This document shows positions 52,387 to 60,721 of a stretch of 64,000 nucleotides of DNA, in pieces. Below the pieces are notes generated by a model. It worked only from the letters and a program-made list of their open reading frames with translations, was not told where the DNA came from and made no database searches. The stretch comes from VRUE01 sp963703335 (GTDB taxonomy: Bacteria > Actinomycetota > Thermoleophilia > Solirubrobacterales > 70-9), in assembly GCA_963703335.1 (NCBI GenBank), contig OY969812.1, forward strand, positions 1,922,001 to 1,986,000, read 5' to 3'. The first letter of the stretch is position 1. Each line of letters opens with the position of its first letter. Made by a program: the position numbers and the translations under genes.

Positions 52387-53522
52387 GGGTCGGGGTTCCC
52401 GCCGAGATCAAGCCCGACGAGTATCGCGTTGCCATAACCCCGGCCGGCGTGCGCGAGATGTCGGTGCACCGCCACGAGGTGCTGATCGAGGCCGGTGCCG
52501 GCCTCGGCAGTGCTATCACCGACCCCGAGTTCGAGGCGCAGGGCGCCCGCATCGTCCCTGACGCCGCGACGGTTTTTGCCGAGGCCGAGATGGTGCTCAA
52601 GGTGAAGGAGCCGCAGCCGGCCGAGGTCGAGATGCTGCGCGAGGGCCAGCTGCTCTTCACCTACCTGCACCTGGCTCCGGACCCCGAGCTGACCCGCGGG
52701 CTCTGCGGTTCCGGCGCGTCCTGCATCGCCTACGAGACTGTTGAGGACTCTCGCGGACGCCTGCCGCTGCTGGCGCCGATGAGCGAGATCGCCGGCAAGA
52801 TCGCCACCCAGGCCGGCGCCTTCATGCTCGAGAAGCCCCTCGGCGGGCGCGGAATCTTGCTCGGTGGCGTGCCTGGCGTCGCCGCCGCCAACGTGATGGT
52901 CATTGGCGGCGGCGTCGTCGGCATGAACGCGGCTTTCATTGCGATCGGCATGGGTGCTGATGTCTTCGTCTTCGACAAGTCGATCGACCGGCTGCGCGAG
53001 CTCGAGGTGGACTTCGCCGGCAGTTGCTCGACGGTCTACTCGACCACGCTGGCGGTTGAGGAGATGCTGCCGCGCGCCGACCTCGTGATCGGCGCGGTGC
53101 TCGTTCACGGCGCTCGCGCACCCTTCGTCGTGCGCCGCGAGCAGTTGGCGCTGATGAAGCCCGGCGCGGTGCTGGTCGACGTCGCGATCGACCAGGGCGG
53201 TTGCTTCGAGACCTCGCGGCCGACCACCCACCACGACCCGACCTTTGAAGTCGAGGGGATCATCCACTACTGCGTCGCCAACATGCCCGGCGCGGTGCCG
53301 ATCACCTCGACCCAGGCGCTGACCAACGCGACCCTGCCGTACGCGATCGCCCTCGCCGACGAGGGTGTTGCCGGGGCGATCCGCCGCGACCCCGGCTTGC
53401 GCCCCGGCGTCAACGTCGCCTCCGGCGCCGTCACCCACCCGGCGGTCGCCGAGGGCGTGGGAATGGACTGCGTCCCGGTCGAGGACGCACTTGAACTGGA
53501 AACCGCTGTAACGGAGAGCTGA
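52383..53522 (+). CDS. ald: alanine dehydrogenase
   Basis: 379 aa from GTG 52383, overlapping the PucR stop (GTGA); the longer frame from 52233 is shadow sequence. 'VPAEIKPDEYRVAITPAG' (substrate Lys region), 'LFTYLHLAPDPELT' (active-site His), 'AGKIATQAGAFMLEK', 'VMVIGGGVVGMNAAFIAIGMGADV' (NAD fold), and 'VDVAIDQGGCFETSRPTTH' are standard. It deaminates L-alanine to pyruvate and ammonia with NAD. This restores the pyruvate used by the aminotransferase. Confidence 0.95.
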   Translation: MRVGVPAEIKPDEYRVAITPAGVREMSVHRHEVLIEAGAGLGSAITDPEFEAQGARIVPDAATVFAEAEMVLKVKEPQPAEVEMLREGQLLFTYLHLAPDPELTRGLCGSGASCIAYETVEDSRGRLPLLAPMSEIAGKIATQAGAFMLEKPLGGRGILLGGVPGVAAANVMVIGGGVVGMNAAFIAIGMGADVFVFDKSIDRLRELEVDFAGSCSTVYSTTLAVEEMLPRADLVIGAVLVHGARAPFVVRREQLALMKPGAVLVDVAIDQGGCFETSRPTTHHDPTFEVEGIIHYCVANMPGAVPITSTQALTNATLPYAIALADEGVAGAIRRDPGLRPGVNVASGAVTHPAVAEGVGMDCVPVEDALELETAVTES

Positions 53523-53534
53523 GGAGGAGACGGG

Positions 53535-54979
53535 ATGGCGACCGCGGCAAAGACGAAGCTGAGGAACTTCATCGGGGGGGAGGCAGTCGACCCGGCGGAG
53601 GGCGGCTACGAGGACGTCGTCAATCCAGCCAGCGGCGAGGCGATTGCCGAGGCGCCGCTCTCGACCAAGGCCGACGTCGATGCCGCTGTCGCCGCGGCCA
53701 AGGGTGCCTTCCCGGGATGGGCGGCCACACCTCCTGGCGAACGGGCGAGGGCGCTGCTGCAAGATCGCCGACATGATCGAGGAGCGCGGCGAGGAGATCG
53801 CCGACCTCGAGGCCGGCGACGCGGGCAAGCCGCGCGGCGCCGTGCTCGAGGACGAGGTGCCGGTGATGGCCGACAACCTGCGCTTCTTCGCCGGCGCGGC
53901 GCGGACGATGGAGGGCCGTGCCGCCGGCGAGTACATGGCGGGCCACACCTCCTTTGTGCGCCGCGAGCCGCTTGGCGTGGTCGGCTCAGATCACGCCCTG
54001 GAACTACCCGCTGATGATGGCGATCTGGAAGATCGGCCCGGCGCTGGCTGCCGGCAACACCGTCGTCCTCAAGCCGGCCGAGACCACCCCCCTGACCACG
54101 CTGCTCTTCGCCGAGTGGTGCGCCGAGTTCCTGTCGCCGGGTGTCTTCAACGCGATCGGCGGTCACGGCGAGCCGACCGGCGCCGAGCTGGTCACCCATC
54201 CCGACGTGGCGATGGCCTGCCTGACCGGCTCGCCGCCGACCGGCAAGTGGATCGCCAAGGCCACCGCGGACACGCTCAAGCGGGTCCATCTGGAGCTTGG
54301 CGGCAAGGCTCCGGTGGTGATCTTCGACGACGCCGATATGGAGACGGCGATGGAGACGATTGCCGGCACTGGCTACTACAACGCCGGCCAGGACTGCACC
54401 GCGGCGACGCGCGTTCTTGCCGCCAGCGATGTCTACGACGATGTCGTCAACGGCCTCTCCGGCGAAGCGAAGGGACTCGTCCTCGGCGACACGATGTCCG
54501 CCGACACCACGCTGGGCCCGCTCAACGCTGCCCGCCAGCGCGAGCGGGTCGAGGGCTTCCTCGAGCGCAAGCCGTCGAACGCCGAGGTCGTCACCGGCGG
54601 CACCCAGCCCGACCTGCCCGGCTTCTTCCTCGAGCCGGCCGTCGTCGCCGGCCTCGAGCAGGGCGACGAGATGATCCAGGACGAGATCTTCGGTCCGGTG
54701 ATCACCGTGCAGCCGTTCAGCGACGAGGCAAAGGCGATCGAGTGGGCCAACGGCACCCGTTACGGTCTCGCCTCCTCGGTCTGGACCCGCGACGTCGGCC
54801 GCGCGATGCGCGTCGCCAACGCGCTCGAGTTCGGCTGCGTCTGGATCAACGACCACATCCCGCTCGTCTCCGAGATGCCACACGGCGGCTTCAAGCAGTC
54901 CGGCTACGGCAAGGATCTTTCGGTTTACGCGCTCGAGGATTACACCGAGATCAAGCATGTAATGATCAACCTCGAATGA
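53535..54979 (+). pseudogene. patD: aminobutyraldehyde-type aldehyde dehydrogenase, two apparent +1 frameshifts
   Basis: From ATG 53535 (AGGAGGAGA upstream) the reading frame follows an ALDH, 'NFIGGEAVDPAEGGYEDVVN', to 'GERARALL', then shifts by one base near 53760 ('KIADMIEERGEEIADLEAGD...') and again near 53986 ('QITPWNYPLMMAIWKIGPAL...'). The joined product of about 480 aa has all active-site parts: 'LELGGKAP' (Glu), 'GQDCTA' (Cys), and C-terminus 'SEMPHGGFKQSGYGKDLS', as in 4-aminobutanal dehydrogenase (PatD/YdcW). It would oxidise 4-aminobutanal to GABA. Both shifts are +1 beside AGATC, so sequencing error is suspected. Confidence 0.85.
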
Positions 54980-56683
54980 GGACTGCCATCGCGGGGGCGG
55001 TTCTGGCCGCGGTGGTGTTCGTCGCTGCTGCGCCAGCACCCGAAGAAGAAGATCCGCGTTGCCACGGGCGACGCGCCAAGATCGTCGGCACTGCCGGCGA
55101 CGACGTGCTGGCTGGAACGCCCGAGCGCGACGTGATTTGGGGCGGGGGCGGCAATGACACGATCACCGGCAGCCTCGGCAACGACCTGCTCTGCGGTGGC
55201 CCTGGCGCCGACCTGGTTCACGGCGGCCGCGGCAACGACGTCGCCGACGGCGGCGCCGGTGCTGATGATCGCGTGATCGGCGACCTCGGCGACGACAAGG
55301 TGATCGGTGGCTCTGGCGGAGCCGACGAGGTTGCCGGCAGCCTCGGCATCGACACCGTCAGCGGCGGCCCCGGTGACTTCGACTTCGTCCACGGCGACTA
55401 CGGCTATGACCGCATGGACGGCGGCCCGGGCAAGGGCGACATCGCCTCTTTCGCCACCGACGTTGGCGCCGGCCGCAGCGGCGGCGTCAAGGTCTCGCTT
55501 GCCAGGCATCGCGCCAAGGGCGACGGCCACGACCGCCTTTTCCGCTTCGAGAACCTCGAAGGGTCGGCCTTCGACGACGTCCTCGTCGGCAACGGCGAGG
55601 CCAATGTCGATCGATGGCGGCGCCGGCGACGATGTAATTCGCGGCGGCGGCGGCGAGGACGAGCTGCTCGGCGGTCAAGGGACCGATCGCTGCAACGGCG
55701 CCAAGGGCCGCACGACTTCATGTGGCAGGGAAAAGAAGCTGAAGGCATCGGCATACGTGGAGCTCGACCCCGTTCTGGGCGAAGGCGGTGGCCTGCAACT
55801 TGTCGGTGGTGGGGGTGGCGATCACTTCACCGTCGCCTTCGATGAAGCGACCTCGACCTTCGGCATCAGCGCCGCGAAGGGCATCGCTCTTGGCCCAGGC
55901 TGCAACCGAGTCAGCGCAGTGCAGGCGAACTGCCCGAGCGAAGGCCCTGCCCGCTGGCTGATGGCCGACCTCGGCCCTGGGCGCGACAGCCTCGTCGTCG
56001 AAGGCTCGGTTGCGGGCGCCCAGAATGTCCGCCTCGCCGGCGGCCTCGGCAACGACACGATCCGTGGTGGTGACGAGGACGATCTGATCGAGGGCGGCTA
56101 CGGCGCCGACAAGCTCTACGGTGGCGCGGGTGCCGACGGCCTGATCGGCAGTCGGCCGGGTCCGACCTTCATCTATGGCGGGCCCGACGGTGACCTGCTT
56201 GCTGCCGGGGGTGGCTGCGCCGGCGGCGCCCTGGTCGGCGGCCCCGGCCGCGACGACGCGTCCTTTGCGGAGACCCCCGCCCATCCCGGTGTTCTCCACG
56301 TTTCCTTCCCGGCCCACGCCGCTTGGATCGACGCAATTCCGAACTGCGACAGGGTCCACCTCTCGCCGACTAACGAGGACATGGAGGGCTCCTTCGACTG
56401 GGACGTCCTGGTCGGCGACGCCCGGCCCAACGCGATGCTGGGGCAGCCTGGAGCCGACCGCTTCTACGGCGGCGGTGGCGACGACGTGATCGACGCCCGC
56501 GACGGCACCCGCGACTTCTCAATCCAATGCGGGCGCGGCAGCGCTCCCAAGGCCGGCCGCCCGGCCCGCGGCACCCCGACCGGCCGCGCCCTCACCGATC
56601 CCTTCGATCCCGGCTCGGTGCTCTGCGAGATCACCAAATTCGGCAAGCCCGTCGACGGCCTCGGCGTCGCTGACGAGCCCTAA
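54976..56683 (+). pseudogene. secreted protein with Ca-binding (RTX-type) repeats, apparent +1 frameshift
   Basis: It starts at ATG 54976 (ATGA with the dehydrogenase stop) with a signal peptide ('AGAVLAAVVFVAAAPA'), then many GGxGxDxx nonapeptide repeats: 'GGGGNDTITGSLGNDLLCGG', 'GGRGNDVADGG' and so on. The first frame runs until about 55609, where one extra base shifts reading into 'SIDGGAGDDVIRGGGGEDEL' and on to the stop at 56683. The joined product is about 568 aa. The repeats form a parallel beta-roll that folds on Ca binding outside the cell. No toxin or protease domain is visible, so the role is unknown. Confidence 0.75.
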
Positions 56684-56685
56684 GC

Positions 56686-56717
56686 GTACTGTGAAACTGT
56701 GGTACTGTGAAACTGTG
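56686..56717 (+). promoter_or_regulatory. tandem 16-bp repeat overlapping the antitoxin start codon
   Basis: 'GTACTGTGAAACTGTG' occurs twice back to back (56686-56701 and 56702-56717). The last three bases of copy 2 are the GTG start of the antitoxin. This is the usual geometry of an autorepressed toxin-antitoxin operator. Confidence 0.6.
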
Positions 56718-56954
56718 AAGAATCTGACGGTTTCAGTGCCAGACGATGTCTACAAGGCGGCAAGGGTTCGGGCGGCGGAGGCCGGCAGCTCCGTCAGCAG
56801 CCTCGTCGCGGGCTACCTGCGTTCTCTTGCGGACCAGGATGCGGAGTTCGCCCGCTTGAAGTCCCGGCAGGACGAGATCCTCGCCGAAATCGGCAGCTTC
56901 CGCGCTGGCGACCGCCTGGATCGCGACCAGGTTCACCGGCGTGCGGTTCGTTGA
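56715..56954 (+). CDS. vapB: VapB-type ribbon-helix-helix antitoxin
   Basis: 79 aa from GTG 56715; the open frame from 56691 only translates the repeats. 'VKNLTVSVPDDVYKAARVRA' is the ribbon strand and first helix of an RHH/CopG-like DNA-binding domain, followed by 'SSVSSLVAGYLRSLA'. The C-terminal part should wrap the toxin. It overlaps the PIN gene by 14 bp, as in vapBC operons, and probably represses its own promoter through the 16-bp repeats. Confidence 0.82.
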   Translation: MKNLTVSVPDDVYKAARVRAAEAGSSVSSLVAGYLRSLADQDAEFARLKSRQDEILAEIGSFRAGDRLDRDQVHRRAVR

Positions 56955-57354
56955 CACGAACATCCTGCTCTACGCGGTCTCGCGCGATCCTGAAGAGCGC
57001 CACAAGGCCGAGATCGCGCGCGGTCTCCTTTCCGAACGAGACCTCGCTCTCTCGGTTCAGGTCCTTCAGGAGTTCTACGTCCAGGCGACCCGTGAGGGGC
57101 GTCCAGACCCGCTGACCCACGAGCAGGCATTTGCCCTGGTCGAGTCCTTCCTGCGCTTCCCCCTCGCCGATGTGACCCGCCAGATCATGCTCGCGGCGAT
57201 GGCGACGCGTCGCCGCTTCCTGATCTCCTACTGGGATGCAGCGATTCTCGAGGCCGCCCGGGCGCTCCGCTGCGACACGGTGCTATCGGAGGACCTCAAC
57301 GACGGCCAGGATTACGCCGGGGTCCGCGTCGAAAATCCGTTTCGCAAGACCTGA
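56941..57354 (+). CDS. vapC: VapC-type PIN-domain ribonuclease toxin
   Basis: 137 aa from GTG 56941. The PIN fold has its acidic metal-binding residues in 'MRFVDTNILLYAVSRDP' (Asp5), 'VLQEFYVQA' (Glu), 'ISYWDAAILEAAR' (Asp) and 'LSEDLNDGQ' (Asp). VapC toxins cut tRNA or rRNA when the antitoxin is degraded. It converges on the double TetR gene 12 bp away. Confidence 0.9.
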   Translation: MRFVDTNILLYAVSRDPEERHKAEIARGLLSERDLALSVQVLQEFYVQATREGRPDPLTHEQAFALVESFLRFPLADVTRQIMLAAMATRRRFLISYWDAAILEAARALRCDTVLSEDLNDGQDYAGVRVENPFRKT

Positions 57355-57365
57355 CCGAGACCGGG

Positions 57366-58676
57366 TCAGCGGCCGCGGCCATCGCCGTTGGCGACAGCGC
57401 AGGCCTGCTTGGCGCCGATGAAGGGCGCCAGGGTGATGTAGCTGGCTAGCGGGGCGATCTCCTGCATGGTCTCGGCGCCGCCACGTTTGACCTGGTCGTA
57501 GATCATCGAGTAGATCGCGCCACCGATCGCCTCGGCGGCGATCGGGCTGACGTCGGGCTTGAGTTCGAAGCCGGGGACGAGCAGGCCCTCCATCGTCGTC
57601 ATCACCTGGTCGCGCTGTTCTAGGGCGCGACGGCCGGCGGCGTAGACGTCGACCGCACCCAGGGTCGTGTACTCGGGCTCGGCGGCGCAGAAGGCGAACA
57701 TCGCGCCGAAGGCGCCACGCACCGCGTGGGGCCAATCGGGAGCGCGGCGGAAGGCGGGCAGCGTCGTCGCCAACATCTGGGCGGAACCGCTGTCGACGGC
57801 GGCCAGCATCGCCTCCTCCTTGTCGGCGAAATTGGCGTAGAAGGTGGAGAGGGAGATCGAGGCGCGGGCAGCGATGTCGCCGATCGTCATCGCCGGGTAT
57901 CCCTTCTCGGCAACGACCGCGGCGAGGGCGCGGAGGATGCGTTCGACTGGGTCATAGCCATTCCCCGGCCCGCCGTTCTGCGCCGCCCGGCTGCGCGGGC
58001 GGCGCAGCGGCTCGGGTGGGGGCGTGTAGGCCGCAAGCCAGTCCCACATCTGCCCGATCAGGTCCAGCAGCTCCTCCTCCTCGTGGCGGTAGAGGCGACT
58101 GTGGATCACCTTGCGAATCCCGCCGACCATCGCTCGCACGATCTCCGGCGGCATGTCCTGTCGGCCGGGGACCTGCTCCAGGGTGGAGGAGAGGAATGCC
58201 TGCACGCCGTCGGTCGTGCGGTCGATCTCTTCGACCGCTTTCGGGCCGGCGGCGTAGATCTCGACCAGGCACATCCGCGCCGCCGCCGCCTGTTCGACGA
58301 TCAGGTGGATGAAGGCGTCAAAGGCATGGCGGGCGCGAAGTTCGTCGGGCGGCGGTCCGCCTTCGCCGAAGATCCCACCCACGGTCGGGCCGACGAACGC
58401 CTGCAGGGCGGCGAGCAGGCACTCCTCCTTGTCGCTGAAGTGGGCGTAGAAAGCGCTGCGCGAGACCCCCGAGAGCTCGAGCAGGTCCTCGACCCGCGTG
58501 CCCTCATAGCCCTTTTCGGCGACGACGGCGACCAGGGCGGCGAAGAGCCGCTCGCGCTGGTTGCGCGCGACCTCCTCGGCCGGCAAGCGCCGTCCCGGTT
58601 GAAGCTTGCGATCGCGCAGCGTGGCTGCATCCCCCCACGGCGTCCTGACCATCGCGACCGGACGATAGCCGGCCAT
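57366..58676 (-). CDS. fused double TetR transcriptional regulator
   Basis: 436 aa from ATG 58676. It contains two complete TetR units in one chain. HTH 1 lies at about 40-95 ('ALVAVVAEKGYEGTRVEDLL', 'SGVSRSAFYAHFSDKEECLL'), with its ligand domain to about 225. HTH 2 lies at about 245-300 ('ALAAVVAEKGYPAMTIGDIA', 'ASISLSTFYANFADKEEAML'), with its own ligand domain. A fused dimer may bind its operator as one polypeptide and sense two ligands. The same region of the genome also has three separate TetR genes in tandem. Confidence 0.9.
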   Translation of the reverse strand: MAGYRPVAMVRTPWGDAATLRDRKLQPGRRLPAEEVARNQRERLFAALVAVVAEKGYEGTRVEDLLELSGVSRSAFYAHFSDKEECLLAALQAFVGPTVGGIFGEGGPPPDELRARHAFDAFIHLIVEQAAAARMCLVEIYAAGPKAVEEIDRTTDGVQAFLSSTLEQVPGRQDMPPEIVRAMVGGIRKVIHSRLYRHEEEELLDLIGQMWDWLAAYTPPPEPLRRPRSRAAQNGGPGNGYDPVERILRALAAVVAEKGYPAMTIGDIAARASISLSTFYANFADKEEAMLAAVDSGSAQMLATTLPAFRRAPDWPHAVRGAFGAMFAFCAAEPEYTTLGAVDVYAAGRRALEQRDQVMTTMEGLLVPGFELKPDVSPIAAEAIGGAIYSMIYDQVKRGGAETMQEIAPLASYITLAPFIGAKQACAVANGDGRGR

Positions 58677-59052
58677 CTCGATACCTCCGCGGTTGCTTGA
58701 ATCTGCCAGAGCGTTTGATGGTATGTGCGATTCTTTTGGAACGCAAGCATTCGAAGTACCGATTTAGGGCTCTTTCCCTTCTTAGCAGCGAAGTTCCGAT
58801 TGCGATTCCAAGCTTCTTAACATGGGAATATCGTTTGTGACTTGATTTTCTAGTAGGGCTATGTTTTTATGTGGGCGGCCCAAAAGATGCCGCAGCGGCA
58901 CAGCCGGATCCCTGCCGGCGACCCCCCTGCCACCGGACCCCCTATCCGGTGGCGATCCCAAAACAAACATTGACCCGGGCAGGCGCCTCCCTCGCCGGCC
59001 CGGGTCGTTTGTTTGGTCTAGAGATGGTTCCTCTCGGCAGCTGGCCTTCTCG
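58677..59052. other. intergenic region of about 380 bp without a gene
   Basis: The left part, upstream of the double TetR start (58676), is AT-rich and likely holds its promoter. The right part contains an 8-bp hairpin at 58930-58952 and the larger hairpin 58961-59014. I see no convincing reading frame here. Confidence 0.6.
58961..59014 (-). terminator. hairpin terminator of the PIN/RHH operon
   Basis: AAACAAAC (58961-58968) pairs with GTTTGTTT (59007-59014), and GACCCGGG (58972-58979) with CCCGGGTC (58999-59006), separated by a 3-base bulge. Read on the minus strand it follows the PIN gene and ends in a T-rich run, as for an intrinsic terminator. Confidence 0.65.
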
Positions 59053-59451
59053 CTACGGCCGCAGTTCGGTGAATCCGACGGCGGCGAAGTCGCCGTCGAA
59101 CGCGAGCGCCTCCGAGATCCCCTTGGCTCGCATGTAGGCGAAGCTGGTCGCATCGACGAACGAGTACTCGCGCTCGTCGTGCTGGCGCAGCCAGAGAAGG
59201 GCTTTGTCCTCGAGCTCACGCGATACGAAGTCGATCGCGACGTGCCCGTGGGTTGCGACCGCATCTAGGAACTCGACCGCTCTCCCGTGCCAGCGCTTGC
59301 GACAAAACCACGTCCAGCCCTCGCCGCGTATGTGATTGGTGGTGATCATCGGGCGACCGCCGACTTGCTCTGAGAGCTGGACAGCCTCGATGTGGTGTGG
59401 ATCGCGTGTATCGAAGCCAGCGATTAGAAACGAGGTATCGACGAATATCAA
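59053..59451 (-). CDS. PIN-domain protein (VapC-like toxin)
   Basis: About 132 aa starting at TTG 59451 (TTGA overlap with the antitoxin stop). The longer frame from 59586 overlaps the antitoxin and is not PIN sequence. 'IFVDTSFLIAGFDTRDPHH' carries the first Asp, 'TTNHIRGEGWTWF' the Glu, and 'YSFVDATSFAYMRAKGI' and 'ALAFDGDFAAVGF' the later acids. This matches the VapC group with C-terminal 'DxDF.xxGF'. It forms a second toxin-antitoxin module in the window. Confidence 0.82.
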   Translation of the reverse strand: MIFVDTSFLIAGFDTRDPHHIEAVQLSEQVGGRPMITTNHIRGEGWTWFCRKRWHGRAVEFLDAVATHGHVAIDFVSRELEDKALLWLRQHDEREYSFVDATSFAYMRAKGISEALAFDGDFAAVGFTELRP

Positions 59452-59693
59452 GGGGGAGGCTTCAAGCCATAGACGACCTCGTCGATCGTCCGGGTGTCGT
59501 TTGGATCGCTGCTTACCGTGCCGAACATCTTGAACAGCGGGTCCTCCTCGATGGGTGGCAACGGCTCCACTCTCTCCCGCACGCAACGTCTGATCACCTC
59601 CGCCTTCGAGAGCCCTTCTGCTTCGGCACGTCTTTTCACGGCTAAATCCAGCTCGGGCTCAATCGAAATCTGCAGTCGCTTCATGCGGGCCAC
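59448..59693 (-). CDS. ribbon-helix-helix antitoxin (VapB/CopG-like)
   Basis: 81 aa from GTG 59693, well placed after GGAGGTGA. 'MKRLQISIEPELDLAVKRRA' is the RHH strand and helix, then 'GLSKAEVIRRCVRE'. The C-terminus is Pro-rich and acidic and probably binds the PIN toxin. The start codon lies within an inverted repeat that may be its operator. Confidence 0.8.
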   Translation of the reverse strand: MARMKRLQISIEPELDLAVKRRAEAEGLSKAEVIRRCVRERVEPLPPIEEDPLFKMFGTVSSDPNDTRTIDEVVYGLKPPP

Positions 59694-59724
59694 GTTACAT
59701 CACCTCCATCGAAGTAATGTAACG
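59693..59724. promoter_or_regulatory. 8-bp inverted repeat spanning antitoxin start and SD
   Basis: CGTTACAT (59693-59700) and ATGTAACG (59717-59724) flank the ribosome-binding site and include the first base of the start codon. It is a likely operator for autorepression by the RHH antitoxin. Confidence 0.55.
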
Positions 59725-59771
59725 CAAGAGCGACAAAAGTGCGCCAATTCGCAGTCATCTAGGCTTCAGGC

Positions 59772-59966
59772 ATGGCTCCGACCCCGAGTGAGGACGAGGC
59801 CGTCGCTATCGCGGCGGTGATCGAGCGGTTTCGCGCGGAGACGGCGCCGGCGCCCGGTACCGAGGAGGACGCCATCGGCCCGTGGCAGCGGGCTGCGCTG
59901 ATTGAAGGAGTCAGCGCCAAGGGCACTGTCAAGGAGTCAGAAGGAGGAGAAAGATGGCTGTCGTGA
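59772..59966 (+). CDS. small conserved protein, acyl-CoA carboxylase epsilon-like pattern
   Basis: 64 aa from ATG 59772. The pattern 'EAVAIAAVIERF', Pro/Ala-rich linker, then 'PWQRAALIEGVS' is common in small actinobacterial proteins annotated near acyl-CoA carboxylases, but no carboxylase is near here. It overlaps the dodecin start by 13 bp. The function is unknown, and it may simply be a small leader gene. Confidence 0.45.
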   Translation: MAPTPSEDEAVAIAAVIERFRAETAPAPGTEEDAIGPWQRAALIEGVSAKGTVKESEGGERWLS

Positions 59967-60163
59967 AGATCATCGAGCTGGTTGGCAGCTCGAAAACGTC
60001 GACCGACGATGCGGCCCGGCAAGCACTGAGCCAGGCGCAGGGGACCCTGCGCAACATCCGCGCGGTTGACATCGTTTCGACCGGTATCCGGGGCGAGAAT
60101 CTCGATGAGTATCGCGCGCATGTTCGGGTGGCTTTCTTGATCGAGGGGACCGACATCGACTAG
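59954..60163 (+). CDS. dodecin family flavin-binding protein
   Basis: 69 aa from ATG 59954, with GGAGGAG 5 bp upstream. 'KIIELVGSSKTSTDDAARQAL' and 'TLRNIRAVDIVSTGIRGENL' are nearly the family consensus; dodecins form hollow dodecamers that bind riboflavin, FMN or CoA and buffer flavins. The small protein before it overlaps by 13 bp. Confidence 0.93.
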   Translation: MAVVKIIELVGSSKTSTDDAARQALSQAQGTLRNIRAVDIVSTGIRGENLDEYRAHVRVAFLIEGTDID

Positions 60164-60178
60164 CCAAGGAGTTTGGGA

Positions 60179-60254
60179 AGGGGTGAGGTGCCCCCTCCCA
60201 AAACGCGCGGCGGGAGCCGCGCTTGAGTGTTTTGGGAGGGGGCACCTCACCCCT
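60179..60254. terminator. perfect 26-bp stem hairpin
   Basis: Arms 60179-60204 and 60229-60254 are exact reverse complements, and the loop has its own GCGCGGC/GCCGCGC stem. It lies between dodecin and rhodanese genes and has no T-tract. Confidence 0.65.
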
Positions 60255-60283
60255 CTCGAGGCGGGTTGGCTAAATTCCGGTTC

Positions 60284-60682
60284 ATGAGCGATGAGACACG
60301 CGAGGTTTCTCGCGAGGAAGCTAAGAAGCTGATTGAGGACGGGGTGCAGTTGGTTGATGTGCGCGCTGAGCATGAGTGGGAGATGGGGCGGATCGAGGGG
60401 GCTACTCATTTGCCGCTGGCTGAGTTGGCGGAGCGGGTTGGGGAGATCGACAAGGAGCGGCCGGTTGTTCTCTACTGCCGCGGGGGCAATCGCTCGACGA
60501 TGGCGACCGAGGCTTTGGCTGACGCCGGCTACGACGCGGCGAAGCTGAGCGAGGGGATCGTTGGTTGGTCCGAGGCGGGGTTGCCGCTTGCGCCCGAGGG
60601 CGGCACGGTGGCCGAGTCGGGGGAGGCCGCGTCGATTCTCCATGCCCGCAAGAAGCTGCCTCCAGAGCTGACCAAACCTTAA
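60284..60682 (+). CDS. rhodanese-like sulfurtransferase
   Basis: 132 aa from ATG 60284; the longer frame from 60227 lies in the hairpin. A single rhodanese domain: 'LVDVRAEHEWEMGRIEGATH', 'LYCRGGNRSTMATEAL' with catalytic Cys at about 66, then 'LSEGIVGWSEAGLPL'. It transfers sulfane sulfur. Its place before the sulfite reductase suggests a sulfur-assimilation role. Confidence 0.9.
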   Translation: MSDETREVSREEAKKLIEDGVQLVDVRAEHEWEMGRIEGATHLPLAELAERVGEIDKERPVVLYCRGGNRSTMATEALADAGYDAAKLSEGIVGWSEAGLPLAPEGGTVAESGEAASILHARKKLPPELTKP

Positions 60683-60721
60683 ATACCCTAATCCCTGTCA
60701 GGTTTTGCTATTTTCCACAGG

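Noticed and set aside
53535..55609. Programmed ribosomal frameshifting
   Set aside because: The break points have no slippery heptamer or downstream pseudoknot that I can see, and the same kind of +1 change occurs in unrelated genes, so error is simpler.
54976..56683. RTX toxin
   Set aside because: Only Ca-binding repeats and a signal peptide are visible; no acyltransferase, pore-forming or protease domain and no type I secretion genes nearby.
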